64,000 nucleotides of DNA, from the NCBI RefSeq assembly GCF_904846315.1, contig NZ_CAJHAF010000001.1, positions 1,798,001 to 1,862,000 on the forward strand, written 5' to 3'. Below are positions 55,784 to 64,000 of this stretch, piece by piece. The stretch comes from Psychrobacter jeotgali (GTDB taxonomy: Bacteria > Pseudomonadota > Gammaproteobacteria > Pseudomonadales > Moraxellaceae). How positions within the stretch are numbered: position 1 is the first letter of the stretch; each line of letters begins with the position of its first letter. A program made the position numbers and the translations under genes. Under the pieces are notes generated by a model that was not told the DNA's origin, made no database searches, and saw only the letters and a program-made list of their open reading frames with translations.

Positions 55784-56191
55784 CTGACAACTTCTACCCC
55801 AGTTATGACTTCATCGGTAAAGCCCGTAACAATAAACAATAAGGCAAATAGTATGGACTCAAATGTGGCAGATTTTGCACCGATAGATTTAGCAAAACAG
55901 ATGCAAGAGGCATCATTAGAGGCCAGTCAGTTGCTAAAATCACTATCGCATCCTGATCGCCTCTTACTGCTATGTCAGCTAACTCAAGGTGAATACTGCG
56001 TTGGCGAGCTTGAGCGCTTGGTTGGTGTTGGACAGCCAAGCCTTTCGCAGCAGCTTGGTATCTTGCGCAAAGACCAACTGGTCGCCACCCGCCGTGAGGG
56101 CAAACAGATCTATTATAGTATCGCCAGTGAAGATGCTTTGGCGGTATTACAGCTCTTGTATCAACGCTTTTGTGCTCAAACTGGTTCCTAG
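55784..56191 (+). CDS. BigR-like ArsR family redox/persulfide sensor
   Basis: A winged-helix repressor. The core LLKSLSHPDRLLLLCQLTQGEYC, HTH PSLSQQLGILRKDQLV and GKQIYYSI are typical. Counting from the proposed start, Cys64 (LLLCQL) and Cys130 (RFCAQ) are 66 apart, the same spacing as the persulfide-sensing pair Cys42/Cys108 of BigR. A longer frame opens with GTG at 55724 and an ATG lies at 55805. I favour CTG 55784, because AAGGAG lies six bases before it. The start is uncertain. Confidence 0.88.
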   Translation: MTTSTPVMTSSVKPVTINNKANSMDSNVADFAPIDLAKQMQEASLEASQLLKSLSHPDRLLLLCQLTQGEYCVGELERLVGVGQPSLSQQLGILRKDQLVATRREGKQIYYSIASEDALAVLQLLYQRFCAQTGS

Positions 56192-56269
56192 CATTTTGGC
56201 AAAATCGTATTGATGTGGCGTTTTTTAGCGCCACTTTTTTGTCGAATTTTCTTATCTTGATGATATTGT

Positions 56270-57982
56270 ATGAATATGCCTTCTATCGCAGCTCGTTTGA
56301 TACCAGCTTGGCTACGGCAATACCAGCTAGCTGACTTACCCACTGACGTCATCGCTGGATTAGTGGTGGGCGTATTGGTTATTCCGCAAAGTTTAGGCTA
56401 TGCGGTGCTGGCAGGACTACCTCCTGTTTATGGTCTCTATGCGGCCATTGTTCCAGTAATTATTTATGCCTGGCTGGGCTCTAGTAATGTTCAAGCGGTC
56501 GGGCCGGTTGCTATTACCGCCATTATGACCGCCAGTAGTTTACACGCCTATGCAGATAGTGGTGCTGAGCAATATGTACTCATGGCAAGTTTGCTGGCAT
56601 TGATGGTGGGCGCTCTGCTCTGGATAGCTGGCCGGCTGAAGCTGGGCTGGATTATGCAATTTATCAGCCGCGGAGTCTCCGCAGGTTTCATTAGCGGTGC
56701 AGCAGTACTGATATTTATTAGCCAGCTCAAATATCTGACAGCGATACCTATAACTGGAAATAGTCTAATTGGTTATCTGTCCAGTATGCTGATGTATGTG
56801 GGTCAGCTGCACCCATTGACAGTGGTTATTGGCGCTATTGCCTTTATGCTTTTAGTTAGTAATCGTTATGGTAGTCATTGGTTATGGCGTTCTTGGCTAT
56901 CGCCCACTTATGCTAAATGGGCTGAGCGTCTTTTTCCGCTTGTGCTACTAATTATTGCTATCTTGTTGAGTATGAGCTTGCATTGGTCAACTCGGGGCGT
57001 AGAGACTATTGGTAACATACCGCAAGGCCTGCCAACCTTTACGCTGCCCTATTTACCGACCTTCACTGAGGCGCTCAATCTATTGCCAACGGCAGGGTTG
57101 ATGGCGCTTATTGTATTTGTATCTAGTAGCTCAGTAGCGAGCACTTATGCTCGTCAACGGGGTGAAAAATTTGATGCCAATCGTGAGCTAACGGGTTTAG
57201 GCCTCGCTAATATTGCTGGTGGCTTTTTCCAAAGCTTTGCGGTTGCAGGAGGGTTTTCGCGCACCGCTATTAATGCCGATTCAGGTGCCAAATCCCCACT
57301 GGCAAGCTTAGTAACGGTAATAGTTATGATTGCTGCTCTAATAGCTTTTGGCAGCGCACTGGCCCCGCTCCCCTATGCAATTTTGGGTGCTACTATTATG
57401 GCCTCTATTATTGGGCTGATTGATGTAGCCACCCTTAAAGAAGCGTGGCAGCGTGACCCTTTAGATGCCGCTAGTTTTATAGCGGCTTTTAGTGGTGTAT
57501 TGGTATTTGGCCTTAATACAGGATTAGTCATCGGCCTTATGGTGTCATTTGCTAGTCTGATCTTGCAATCTAGTAATCCTCATGTTGCTATCGTAGGACA
57601 ACTGGCGAACACGGGACATTTTCGTAATATTAATCGCCATGATGTGGTCACTTTTAGTAATTTACTCATGCTACGTATTGATGAAAGTTTATTCTTTGGA
57701 AATAGCGAATCGGTACACCGGCGTATATTAAAGGCGACTGAAGAATATCCAGAGGCAAACGAAATTATTTTAATTATGGCAGCCGTTAATCATATTGACT
57801 TGACTGCCCAAGAGATGCTTAGGACCCTGAATCAAGAACTAATACGCCAAGATAAGTACTTACATTTTAGTTTTATTAAGGGTCCTGTAATGGATATTAT
57901 TGGAGACACTCCATTAATTACAGAGCTTTCAGGTCGGATTTATCTAAGTACCATAGAAGCGGTTGATGAGCTAAAAGGCTAA
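56270..57982 (+). CDS. SulP family sulfate/anion transporter
   Basis: A 570-residue inner-membrane transporter of the SulP group. About 10-12 helices (residues 20-430) include LPTDVIAGLVVGVLVIPQSLGYAVLAGLPPVYGLY in pieces, the family's first signature. A C-terminal STAS domain (about 455-560) holds NLLMLRIDESLFFGNSE. In this locus it may export sulfite or move sulfate. Confidence 0.95.
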   Translation: MNMPSIAARLIPAWLRQYQLADLPTDVIAGLVVGVLVIPQSLGYAVLAGLPPVYGLYAAIVPVIIYAWLGSSNVQAVGPVAITAIMTASSLHAYADSGAEQYVLMASLLALMVGALLWIAGRLKLGWIMQFISRGVSAGFISGAAVLIFISQLKYLTAIPITGNSLIGYLSSMLMYVGQLHPLTVVIGAIAFMLLVSNRYGSHWLWRSWLSPTYAKWAERLFPLVLLIIAILLSMSLHWSTRGVETIGNIPQGLPTFTLPYLPTFTEALNLLPTAGLMALIVFVSSSSVASTYARQRGEKFDANRELTGLGLANIAGGFFQSFAVAGGFSRTAINADSGAKSPLASLVTVIVMIAALIAFGSALAPLPYAILGATIMASIIGLIDVATLKEAWQRDPLDAASFIAAFSGVLVFGLNTGLVIGLMVSFASLILQSSNPHVAIVGQLANTGHFRNINRHDVVTFSNLLMLRIDESLFFGNSESVHRRILKATEEYPEANEIILIMAAVNHIDLTAQEMLRTLNQELIRQDKYLHFSFIKGPVMDIIGDTPLITELSGRIYLSTIEAVDELKG

Positions 57983-58198
57983 ATATCTTTAACGATTTTG
58001 CAGCTATTAGCAGTCTAAACTCGTCAAGTATACAATTACTATTATTGTCTGCTGCCAAATACCGTTATCATGTGCTGTTAAGGTATAAAACATGTCGATA
58101 TCTGACTATACTAAATAAATACTAGCTTTGAATGATCCGTATTATTTGAGATCTTGATGCACATTAACCCCTTATAATAATCGCCGTTGATACTATTT

Positions 58199-58525
58199 AT
58201 GACTGACAATCTAACGATTTATAAACAAATTTATCCGACACAGTGCGCTAAGATTGCTGAGCTTGGTTATCGCTCGGTACTCAATATTCGCCCCGATAAC
58301 GAAATAGTCAAGCAGCCCAAAAGCTATGACTTCACTGCTGCTACTACACAAGCAAACTTAATTTATCACTACTTGCCTTTTGATGACGAGCGTTTAAGCT
58401 TAGAGACTATCGAGCAGTTCGCAGTTTATTATCATGCTATGCCAAAACCAATTTTAATGTTTTGCGGAACCGGTGCGCGTGCTAAATTGCTTTATCAAAG
58501 TGCATTAATGCGTGATTTGTTATAA
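58199..58525 (+). CDS. DUF442 phosphatase-like protein (first, divergent copy)
   Basis: A 108-residue protein of the beta-lactamase hydrolase-like phosphatase (DUF442) group. Its loop is C89-GTGA-R94-A95, where the family has CxxGxRS. The Ser after the Arg is Ala and the position after Cys is Gly. It aligns end to end with the next gene (C89, R94 in both). ATG 58199 is preferred; the track's earlier start lacks a site. It follows SulP. Confidence 0.8.
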   Translation: MTDNLTIYKQIYPTQCAKIAELGYRSVLNIRPDNEIVKQPKSYDFTAATTQANLIYHYLPFDDERLSLETIEQFAVYYHAMPKPILMFCGTGARAKLLYQSALMRDLL

Positions 58526-58592
58526 CTTCTATTTTTATAAACTAACTAGCCCTCAATAATAATCTTCCAACAAATAGTAAAAAGGAGCTCTC

Positions 58593-58925
58593 ATGAGCCA
58601 TAAAATTAGCATTACAGGACAAATTACCCCGGATCAAATCCCTATGATCGCCGAAAATGGCTTTAAAACCATTATTAATAATCGCCCTGATGGTGAAGAA
58701 CCCAATCAACCCGCTAACGCCGATATTGCAGCTGCTGCCAAAAAAGCCGGTCTTGCTTATAAAGAAGTATTGTTCGCAGGTAACGAGCTCAATCAGAACC
58801 ACGTTGAAGAATTTGCTGATTATTTCAATCAAGCTGAGCAGCCTATTTTGATATTTTGTCGTACCGGCAATCGCTCAACCGGTATTTATGAAGCCGCTAA
58901 ACAGATGGATTTGCTAGATGATTAG
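58593..58925 (+). CDS. DUF442 phosphatase-like protein (second copy)
   Basis: A 110-residue DUF442 protein with a canonical loop C89-RTGN-R94-S95 (FCRTGNRSTG). The N-terminal INNRPDGEEPNQP is the family's hallmark. It is paralogous to the preceding gene (67-bp gap). Such domains are fused to the dioxygenase in some Blh proteins, supporting a role in sulfur metabolism. AAGGAG precedes the start. Confidence 0.9.
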   Translation: MSHKISITGQITPDQIPMIAENGFKTIINNRPDGEEPNQPANADIAAAAKKAGLAYKEVLFAGNELNQNHVEEFADYFNQAEQPILIFCRTGNRSTGIYEAAKQMDLLDD

Positions 58926-59282
58926 TCGTCTAGTGATTAGCCTATATGGGTAACAAATAAGCTTTAAAACTATAACGCCCGTCCAAAATTGGATGGGCGT
59001 TATAGTTTTAAAGCGCCCTAAAAGCATTTCGATGCCTTATTCAGCGACTGTGGAAAATTCAAAAATGAAGATTATTGAGCCGTTAAATGACTGCTCAGTT
59101 TATGTTGTATGCAGCGATAGCTTATTATAAAGTTTACTATTACAAGTCATTAAGATTAGATACGAAGATTAAATGCTGATCCTAAATAGTAAGACTAAAT
59201 ACTAAGATTAAAATAGGCACCAAGGAATGGGCCGTTGATAGAATCATTAAAATATGATTTTTAACTTTACAAGGATTGTTTT
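58926..59282. other. 357-bp gap after the DUF442 genes
   Basis: No gene. It contains the long hairpin at 58961-59014 and an AT-rich stretch before the BASS-type transporter. Confidence 0.45.
58961..59014 (+). terminator. Exceptionally long hairpin terminator
   Basis: 24-bp arms from GCTTTAAAACTATAACGCCC to its complement (one G-T wobble), around AAAATT. It is far longer than needed for termination. Confidence 0.75.
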
Positions 59283-60143
59283 ATGAGTGATATTGCTTTC
59301 GCTTTACTGCCCCTAGCACTTGCCTACATTATGTTTACTTTGGGAGCGGGACTAAAACCCAGCGATTTTAAGGTTATCGCTAAATATCCCAAAGCGTTTT
59401 TTGTGGGCTTGGTGAACCAGGTTATCTTCGTACCTTTGGTGGCTTTATTGGTAGTACTAGCAATGTCTCCTCCACCAGCTATCGCCTTTGGTATTATGCT
59501 GATTAGCTTTTGTCCAGGCGGTGTCACCAGCAACATGCTGACCTTTTATGCCAAGGGCAATGTAGCACTTTCAGTAGCGCTTACCGGCGTCGTCAGTCTA
59601 TTATCAGTCATTACTTTACCGATCTTGATCACTTTAGCCTTTAATCACTTTATGCAAGATCAAGCAGGCTCCATTAGCGCTGTAAAAATCGGCTTGGTGA
59701 TGTTTTTATTAACCGCTTTGCCTGTCAGCCTTGGTATGCTAGCTCGCTATAAATTTGCAAACTTTATGCAGCGGAGAAGTAGTGTTCTTAATGGCTTGGC
59801 TAGTGTTTTTTTCGTGTTGATTGTCCTCGCTGCCATCGCCTCTAATTGGGAGTTATTAAAGTCACAAGTGGCATTAATTGGACTGGAGTTGGTACTGATT
59901 ATTGTGATTTTATTTGCTATTAGCATGATAACTTCTAGAGCCATGAAGCTTAACTGGTTCGATACTAAGACCGTATCAATAGAGACCAGTATTCAAAACA
60001 GCACTACGGCTATTACTTTAGCACCTATTATTATGGGGACTACGGCTGGCTTGCCTGCCATCGCTTTACCTGCGGCTCTATACGGCGTACTGATGTATAT
60101 TATTGCGCTTCCCGTCATTGCGGTAATTAGAAATAAGAATTGA
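59283..60143 (+). CDS. Bile acid:sodium symporter (BASS) family transporter
   Basis: A 286-residue transporter with about nine helices. FTLGAGLKPSDF, MLISFCPGGVTSNMLTFYAKGNVALSVALT in pieces and IETSIQNSTTAITLA are the BASS family signatures. The solute is unknown; bacterial members move bile acids, pantoate or sulfate-like anions. It lies after the sulfur block with its own region upstream. Confidence 0.9.
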   Translation: MSDIAFALLPLALAYIMFTLGAGLKPSDFKVIAKYPKAFFVGLVNQVIFVPLVALLVVLAMSPPPAIAFGIMLISFCPGGVTSNMLTFYAKGNVALSVALTGVVSLLSVITLPILITLAFNHFMQDQAGSISAVKIGLVMFLLTALPVSLGMLARYKFANFMQRRSSVLNGLASVFFVLIVLAAIASNWELLKSQVALIGLELVLIIVILFAISMITSRAMKLNWFDTKTVSIETSIQNSTTAITLAPIIMGTTAGLPAIALPAALYGVLMYIIALPVIAVIRNKN

Positions 60144-60170
60144 TGATCGTAGATAAAAAACAGTAGATAT

Positions 60171-60200
60171 AAAAAGCCACCTCAAAAGAGGTGGCTTTTT
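60171..60200. terminator. Bidirectional terminator (BASS / ahpF)
   Basis: AAAAAGCCACCTC and GAGGTGGCTTTTT arms (13 bp) around AAAA, between convergent genes. Confidence 0.94.
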
Positions 60201-60221
60201 AAATTAAAACTAACTTTAAAC

Positions 60222-61808
60222 TTACTGCATCACTAAGTACTCAAAAGCACTTAAAGCGGCTTTTGAACCTTCGCCCATAGCAATATTAATCTGCTTAAAG
60301 GGTACAGTCGTTACGTCGCCTGCAGCAAAGATACCTTTGCGATCCGTATTGCAGCGCTCGTCAATCTCAATCTCGCCAAAGCGGTTAACGTCAACAAAGC
60401 CTTTAACAAAATCAGTATTGGGCACTAAACCAATCTGTACAAACACCCCATCTAATTTACGCTCATGAGTTGTGCCAGTTGCACGGTCTTCAAAGACAAT
60501 AGAGCTCACTTTACCGTCAGTTGCTTTAATCTCTTGAGTCGCAGCATTAGTAATAAACTCGATGTTGTCTTTTTCTTTGGCTTTATTGATCAAGACTTGG
60601 TCAGCTTTTAGCTCATCAGCGAATTCAATTACCGTAATGTGCTTAACGATACCCGCTAAATCAAGCGCCGCTTCTATACCTGAGTTACCACCACCGACGA
60701 CGGATACTTCTTTATCTTTAAAGAAGGGTCCATCACAGTGTGCGCAATAAGCCACACCTTTACCGACGTTTTCTTCCTCACCCGGTACGCCAAGTTTACG
60801 CCACTGCGCCCCTGTCGCCAAGATAATGCTACGCGTTTCAAAGATCTCGCCAGTACTTAGGTGGATATTATAATTCTCCTCCTCAGTCTCACTAATCTCT
60901 TTTACGGTGACATACTGTTTTAAGGTGATATCGTATTCATTTAAGTGCTTTTCAAAGTTGGCTGACAACTCAGTACCTGTAGTTAAAGGCACTGAAATCA
61001 AGTTCTCAATATCTTGCGTATCTTTAACCTGACCACCAATACGGTCAGCAACCATCGTTACTTTTAAACCTTTACGTGCGGTATAGATCGCCGCAGCAAC
61101 GCCGGCAGGACCAGCACCGATAATGGTGACATCTTGCTGCTCTAACTGCTCAGCATCTTCATCAGCTTCTGCTAACAAGTCAGGGAACTGCTCTTGCAAC
61201 TTCTCAATTAATTTTGCTGTATCAATCAAACCATTAGCAAACGGTTCGCCGTTTAAAAATACTGCTGGCACGCCTTGGATGTTATTGGCTTCTACTTGTT
61301 CTTGGAACAGCGCTCCATCAATCATTTCATGACTGATGTCATCATTAAGTATCGCAAATTGGTTCAGCGCCTGCACCACTTCTGGACAGCTTTGGCAAGA
61401 TAATGACACGTAAGTTTGAAACTGTAGCGGTTTATTAAAACGCTTGATAAGTCTTTGGATATCATCGCCAAGCTTTAAGGTATGACCACCAGCTTGCAAA
61501 ATCGCTAATATAAGCGAAGTAAACTCGTGACCACCAGGGATACCACTAAACACTACTCCCGTATCAACCAACTCACCATCGATATGGCTACGTACTGCAA
61601 AGCTGATTGGGCTTGGCAAGCTACTATCAATATAGTCAGCATTATCGACATCGAAATTGATTTTATCAGTCGTACTGGCAATTTTGGTCAAAAAGTCAAT
61701 CAGCTCAGCACGCTTTTCATGTTCGCCACTACCTAATAGAAAAGTAATTGGACGAGTCATATTTTCACTGTAGCTTTTAATCGCATCTAATAAACTTTGA
61801 TCTATCAT
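60222..61808 (-). CDS. ahpF: Alkyl hydroperoxide reductase subunit F
   Basis: A 528-residue flavoprotein disulfide reductase that recycles AhpC with NADH. The N-terminal thioredoxin-like part holds CQSC (Cys138, Cys141). [27 protein letters not shown] is the FAD loop in pieces, [15 protein letters not shown] the active disulfide, and [16 protein letters not shown] the end region. It is apart from ahpC, with DUF465 between. Confidence 0.97.
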   Translation of the reverse strand: MIDQSLLDAIKSYSENMTRPITFLLGSGEHEKRAELIDFLTKIASTTDKINFDVDNADYIDSSLPSPISFAVRSHIDGELVDTGVVFSGIPGGHEFTSLILAILQAGGHTLKLGDDIQRLIKRFNKPLQFQTYVSLSCQSCPEVVQALNQFAILNDDISHEMIDGALFQEQVEANNIQGVPAVFLNGEPFANGLIDTAKLIEKLQEQFPDLLAEADEDAEQLEQQDVTIIGAGPAGVAAAIYTARKGLKVTMVADRIGGQVKDTQDIENLISVPLTTGTELSANFEKHLNEYDITLKQYVTVKEISETEEENYNIHLSTGEIFETRSIILATGAQWRKLGVPGEEENVGKGVAYCAHCDGPFFKDKEVSVVGGGNSGIEAALDLAGIVKHITVIEFADELKADQVLINKAKEKDNIEFITNAATQEIKATDGKVSSIVFEDRATGTTHERKLDGVFVQIGLVPNTDFVKGFVDVNRFGEIEIDERCNTDRKGIFAAGDVTTVPFKQINIAMGEGSKAALSAFEYLVMQ

Positions 61809-62260
61809 GATTGTTCCTCATTTTTATTTAATATGTAACGACAGCACCTAAGCTGTTTATATAAATTAGAAAGACTAGTAATAGTTATGGCTTTAAAAAA
61901 ACCATTTAAACTAACTCTATGTCCTTGAATACGTCTATTATCGTGGGTTTCAGACTTTTGAGCAAGCTCAGAAACCCAAATAACAAGTTTAAAAAAACCA
62001 ATCGTATATTAATTTTCGTATTATTTTACAAACCCAGTCAGTGACTATCAACGATGGCGGAATAGTTATTATTTAGCTACAATCAATGATGGTTATAAAA
62101 ATAATTACTAGCTTTCAGCTTAAATTCGATATTTGAGTTAAAACATTTCGACGTTATATTTTATGGCCATGACTCTTACAATCATAAATGTTTTCAACCA
62201 AAATGCGTCACTATCGGTAATACTCATTCTGATTCGGCGCTCAATAATAAGGATGGACAT
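61809..62260. other. 452-bp divergent gap between ahpF and DUF465
   Basis: No coding frame of note. It contains a stem GGGTTTC/GAAACCC with an inner GAGC/GCTC palindrome at 61945-61977. No OxyR site is convincing. Confidence 0.45.
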
Positions 62261-62497
62261 ATGAGAAAGACTGATACTTTACAGGACAATAGAGATATCA
62301 TTGCTGAACTTAAGCAAAAGGATAGCCATTTTGCCGTTATTTTCGATGAGCATACCCAGCTCGATCAGCAAATCAATCAGCTTGAAAAAGACAGTATAAA
62401 ACAAGCAAGCTGTGAAGAAGAGATTGAAAAAATGAAACGACGAAAGCTGCATTTAAAAGATGAGATTTATAGAATAATTGATAAAAATAAAGTTTAA
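62261..62497 (+). CDS. DUF465 (YdcH-like) small protein
   Basis: A 78-residue helical protein of the YdcH/SlyX-like DUF465 family. FAVIFDEHTQLDQQINQLE and MKRRKLHLKDEIYRII are the family's conserved segments. Function unknown. AAGGA lies before the start. It is convergent with ahpC across a terminator. Confidence 0.88.
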   Translation: MRKTDTLQDNRDIIAELKQKDSHFAVIFDEHTQLDQQINQLEKDSIKQASCEEEIEKMKRRKLHLKDEIYRIIDKNKV

Positions 62498-62601
62498 TTT
62501 CGCTTTTGATACCAGCAGCACGTTTGAATCTATATATCCGCTTTACTTTTAACTGACTGTATAAACAGCCAAAAATAATGAGATGTTTTAATTAGAGAAA
62601 T

Positions 62602-62640
62602 AAAAAGCCCTCATCAACTAATGCTGATGAGGGCTCTTTT
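62602..62640. terminator. Bidirectional terminator (DUF465 / ahpC)
   Basis: AGCCCTCATCA and TGATGAGGGCT arms (11 bp) around eight bases, with an A run before and CTTTT after. Confidence 0.9.
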
Positions 62641-62731
62641 ATAGTTTCTGCTTATAAGGTTTATTATTTTAAACTTATTATTTCAAATAATTATAAAGCA
62701 GAACCTAAAACTAAGAGGCTAAAAACCTTAC

Positions 62732-63298
62732 TTAGATTTTACCTACTAGATCAAGACTTGGTTTTAGAGTATCGCCACCTTGTTCCCAAGCTGCTGGACA
62801 AACTTCACCGTCGTTTTCACGAACATATTGTGCGGCTTTAACTTTACGTACCATGTCTTTAGCACTACGGCCAATACCGCCAGCATGAATCTCAGCGACT
62901 TGGATCAGACCGTCTGGATCGATCAAGAATGTACCACGCTCAGCGACACCTTCGTCTTCGACCATAACGTTGAATCCACGAGTGATTTTACCCGTTGGGT
63001 CACCGATCATTGGATAAGTTACTTTACCAATAGCGTCTGAAGAATCGTGCCATGCTTTGTGAGTGAAATGCTTATCAGTTGATACTGCATAGACTTCTAC
63101 ACCCAAGCCTTTTAGCTCTTCGTAATGGTTTGCCATGTCTTCAAGCTCTGTTGGGCAAACGAAAGTAAAGTCAGCTGGGTAGAATAAAAAGATTGCCCAA
63201 TTACCTTTTACGTCATCAGAAGTAATAGTTTTGAACTCACCATTTACGAATGCGTCAGCTGAAAACTCTGGGATTTCTTGATTAATAATAGATGCCAT
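62732..63298 (-). CDS. ahpC: Alkyl hydroperoxide reductase subunit C
   Basis: A 188-residue typical 2-Cys peroxiredoxin. Peroxidatic Cys48 is in FTFVCPTE, and resolving Cys167 is in GEVCPAAW. It removes hydrogen peroxide and organic peroxides, with AhpF as the reductase. GGAGC precedes the start. The OxyR-like gene is divergent. Confidence 0.98.
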   Translation of the reverse strand: MASIINQEIPEFSADAFVNGEFKTITSDDVKGNWAIFLFYPADFTFVCPTELEDMANHYEELKGLGVEVYAVSTDKHFTHKAWHDSSDAIGKVTYPMIGDPTGKITRGFNVMVEDEGVAERGTFLIDPDGLIQVAEIHAGGIGRSAKDMVRKVKAAQYVRENDGEVCPAAWEQGGDTLKPSLDLVGKI

Positions 63299-63653
63299 GA
63301 TTAGCTCCTTTATTGTGGATTGATTGATTATTATTGTTCAGTCCCGCATCTAAAATGCGATGCCTGTACTGGATTACATGAACCATAATACGTGATTTCT
63401 ATGGTTAATCCAGTTAAAAGATTTTAATGTGATGTTTTGTTTTATTAAACTTGCTAAAATAGCTTATATGCTGCAAGTCAATATTTATAGTCCGTCTTAC
63501 ATCACAGCTAGTACTCTACCTTGTTATACTACTGGGGGTGTTTATATTATTGTAACTTGCCTATTTGCTTTATTTTAATAAGTAAATACTCAGGCTTTAT
63601 TATTAACAAAGTCTAAATATATTCTATTAAAAACCCATTAAAGAAGGACTTCT
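63299..63653. other. 355-bp divergent control region of ahpC and the OxyR-like gene
   Basis: It holds the inverted repeat listed at 63368-63414 and a small hairpin CGCAT/ATGCG at 63345-63359. No gene. Confidence 0.5.
63368..63414. promoter_or_regulatory. Interrupted inverted repeat upstream of ahpC
   Basis: ACTGGATT-acatg-AACCATA and TATGGTT-AATCCAGT: 15 paired bases with a five-base bulge on one side, centred about 93 bp before the ahpC start. Confidence 0.5.
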
Positions 63654-64000
63654 ATGATTACTCTTCGTCAACTCGAATTTGCCCTAGCCGTCGATAAACA
63701 CCGCCACTTTAAGCGCGCAGCTGAAGACTGTAATATTTCTCAATCCGCACTGAGTTTAGGGATAGCGGAGCTTGAAAAGCAGTTGGATACGCAGATTTTT
63801 GAGCGCAATAATAAGCAGGTATTAATTACCCCTATTGGGCAAGATATCTTGACTCGTGCCCAGCGAATATTCTCTGAAGTCAATGATTTGACTACTCGTG
63901 CTCATAGCCACCAAACCCCGCTTGCTTATCCAATGACTGTGGGTATTATTCCGACTATCGCACCTTATCTACTACCTAAAGTGTTGCCAGCATTAAAACA
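63654..64000 (+). CDS. oxyR: OxyR-like LysR-type regulator (partial, 5' end)
   Basis: The first 115 codons of a LysR-type regulator. MITLRQLEFALAVDKHRHFKRAAEDCNISQSALS is typical of OxyR in its HTH and HFKRAAE segment, followed by IGIIPTIAPYLLP-like VGIIPTIAPYLLPKVLP. The redox cysteines lie beyond the window. Divergence from ahpC supports the identity. AAGAAGG precedes the start. Confidence 0.85.
   Translation, partial: MITLRQLEFALAVDKHRHFKRAAEDCNISQSALSLGIAELEKQLDTQIFERNNKQVLITPIGQDILTRAQRIFSEVNDLTTRAHSHQTPLAYPMTVGIIPTIAPYLLPKVLPALK

Noticed and set aside
63459..63495. An OxyR-type ATAG-N7-CTAT array upstream of ahpC
   Set aside because: Only the first ATAG matches; the following tetranucleotides at the expected spacing (GCTG, ATAT, CCGT) mostly do not fit the consensus, so I do not call it.

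Overview
The window reads as ordinary chromosomal DNA of a gammaproteobacterium of the family Moraxellaceae, most likely Psychrobacter. This rests on a moderately AT-rich composition, protein styles such as acidic or Gln-rich N-terminal extensions on Ddl and ZapA and an FtsZ tail ending in DYLKRQQNK, and gene neighbourhoods such as UPF0149 / coiled-coil protein / zapA. The genus is an inference. I see no prophage, transposase, CRISPR array or rRNA operon. One tRNA (Gly, anticodon GCC) is present.

Layout. 1-8.1 kb: the distal part of the division and cell-wall cluster on the minus strand (murG-murC-ddlB-ftsQ-ftsA-ftsZ), without ftsW, murD, mraY or lpxC. 8.2-15 kb: a DUF2147 protein, gshB, pyrE, an unrecognised protein, an NAD(P)-binding epimerase-like protein and a large DUF4105 envelope protein, all minus. 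14.9-19.8 kb: mostly plus strand, with ampD, murJ, a lipoprotein and ribF, plus a GNAT gene facing them. 19.9-24.7 kb: DUF2789, mdh, a secreted RNase-T2-like protein without its catalytic histidines, and slt (minus). 25-35 kb: miaB, LysE-family exporter, argE, nucleoside deaminase, UPF0149, a coiled-coil protein with zapA, and glyQS. 35.3-38.5 kb: PspC-domain protein, nadR-pnuC (NAD salvage) and DUF962.

38.6-47.2 kb is a redox and detoxification block: nitroreductase, two pirins, small GNAT, isochorismatase-like hydrolase, FMN reductase, DUF1275, DoxX, YceI and a LysR-type regulator. Three of its minus-strand genes (second pirin, FMN reductase, DoxX) share a 70-bp promoter module with fixed spacing: TTCT-N7-AGAA centred near -65, a -35 TTTATC, 17 bp, and a TATAAT-like -10. 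This is the architecture of LysR-type activation and defines a small regulon that the nearby LysR gene may control. It is the most interesting signal I found.

47.4-50.3 kb: a metallo-beta-lactamase-fold protein with a non-standard metal motif, coupled to an SDR, and a second SDR facing them. 50.4-53.5 kb: tRNA-Gly, an M48 lipoprotein protease, BolA, SirB2 and a lipoprotein. 53.5-59 kb is a reactive-sulfur locus: trxC (WCQPC active site), DUF2892, a persulfide-dioxygenase-like enzyme, a BigR-type ArsR repressor with the paired cysteines, SulP and two tandem DUF442 phosphatase-like proteins. 59.3-64 kb: BASS-family transporter, ahpF, DUF465, ahpC, and the start of an OxyR-like regulator cut by the window end. 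Most convergent gene pairs are separated by clear hairpin terminators, which I list.
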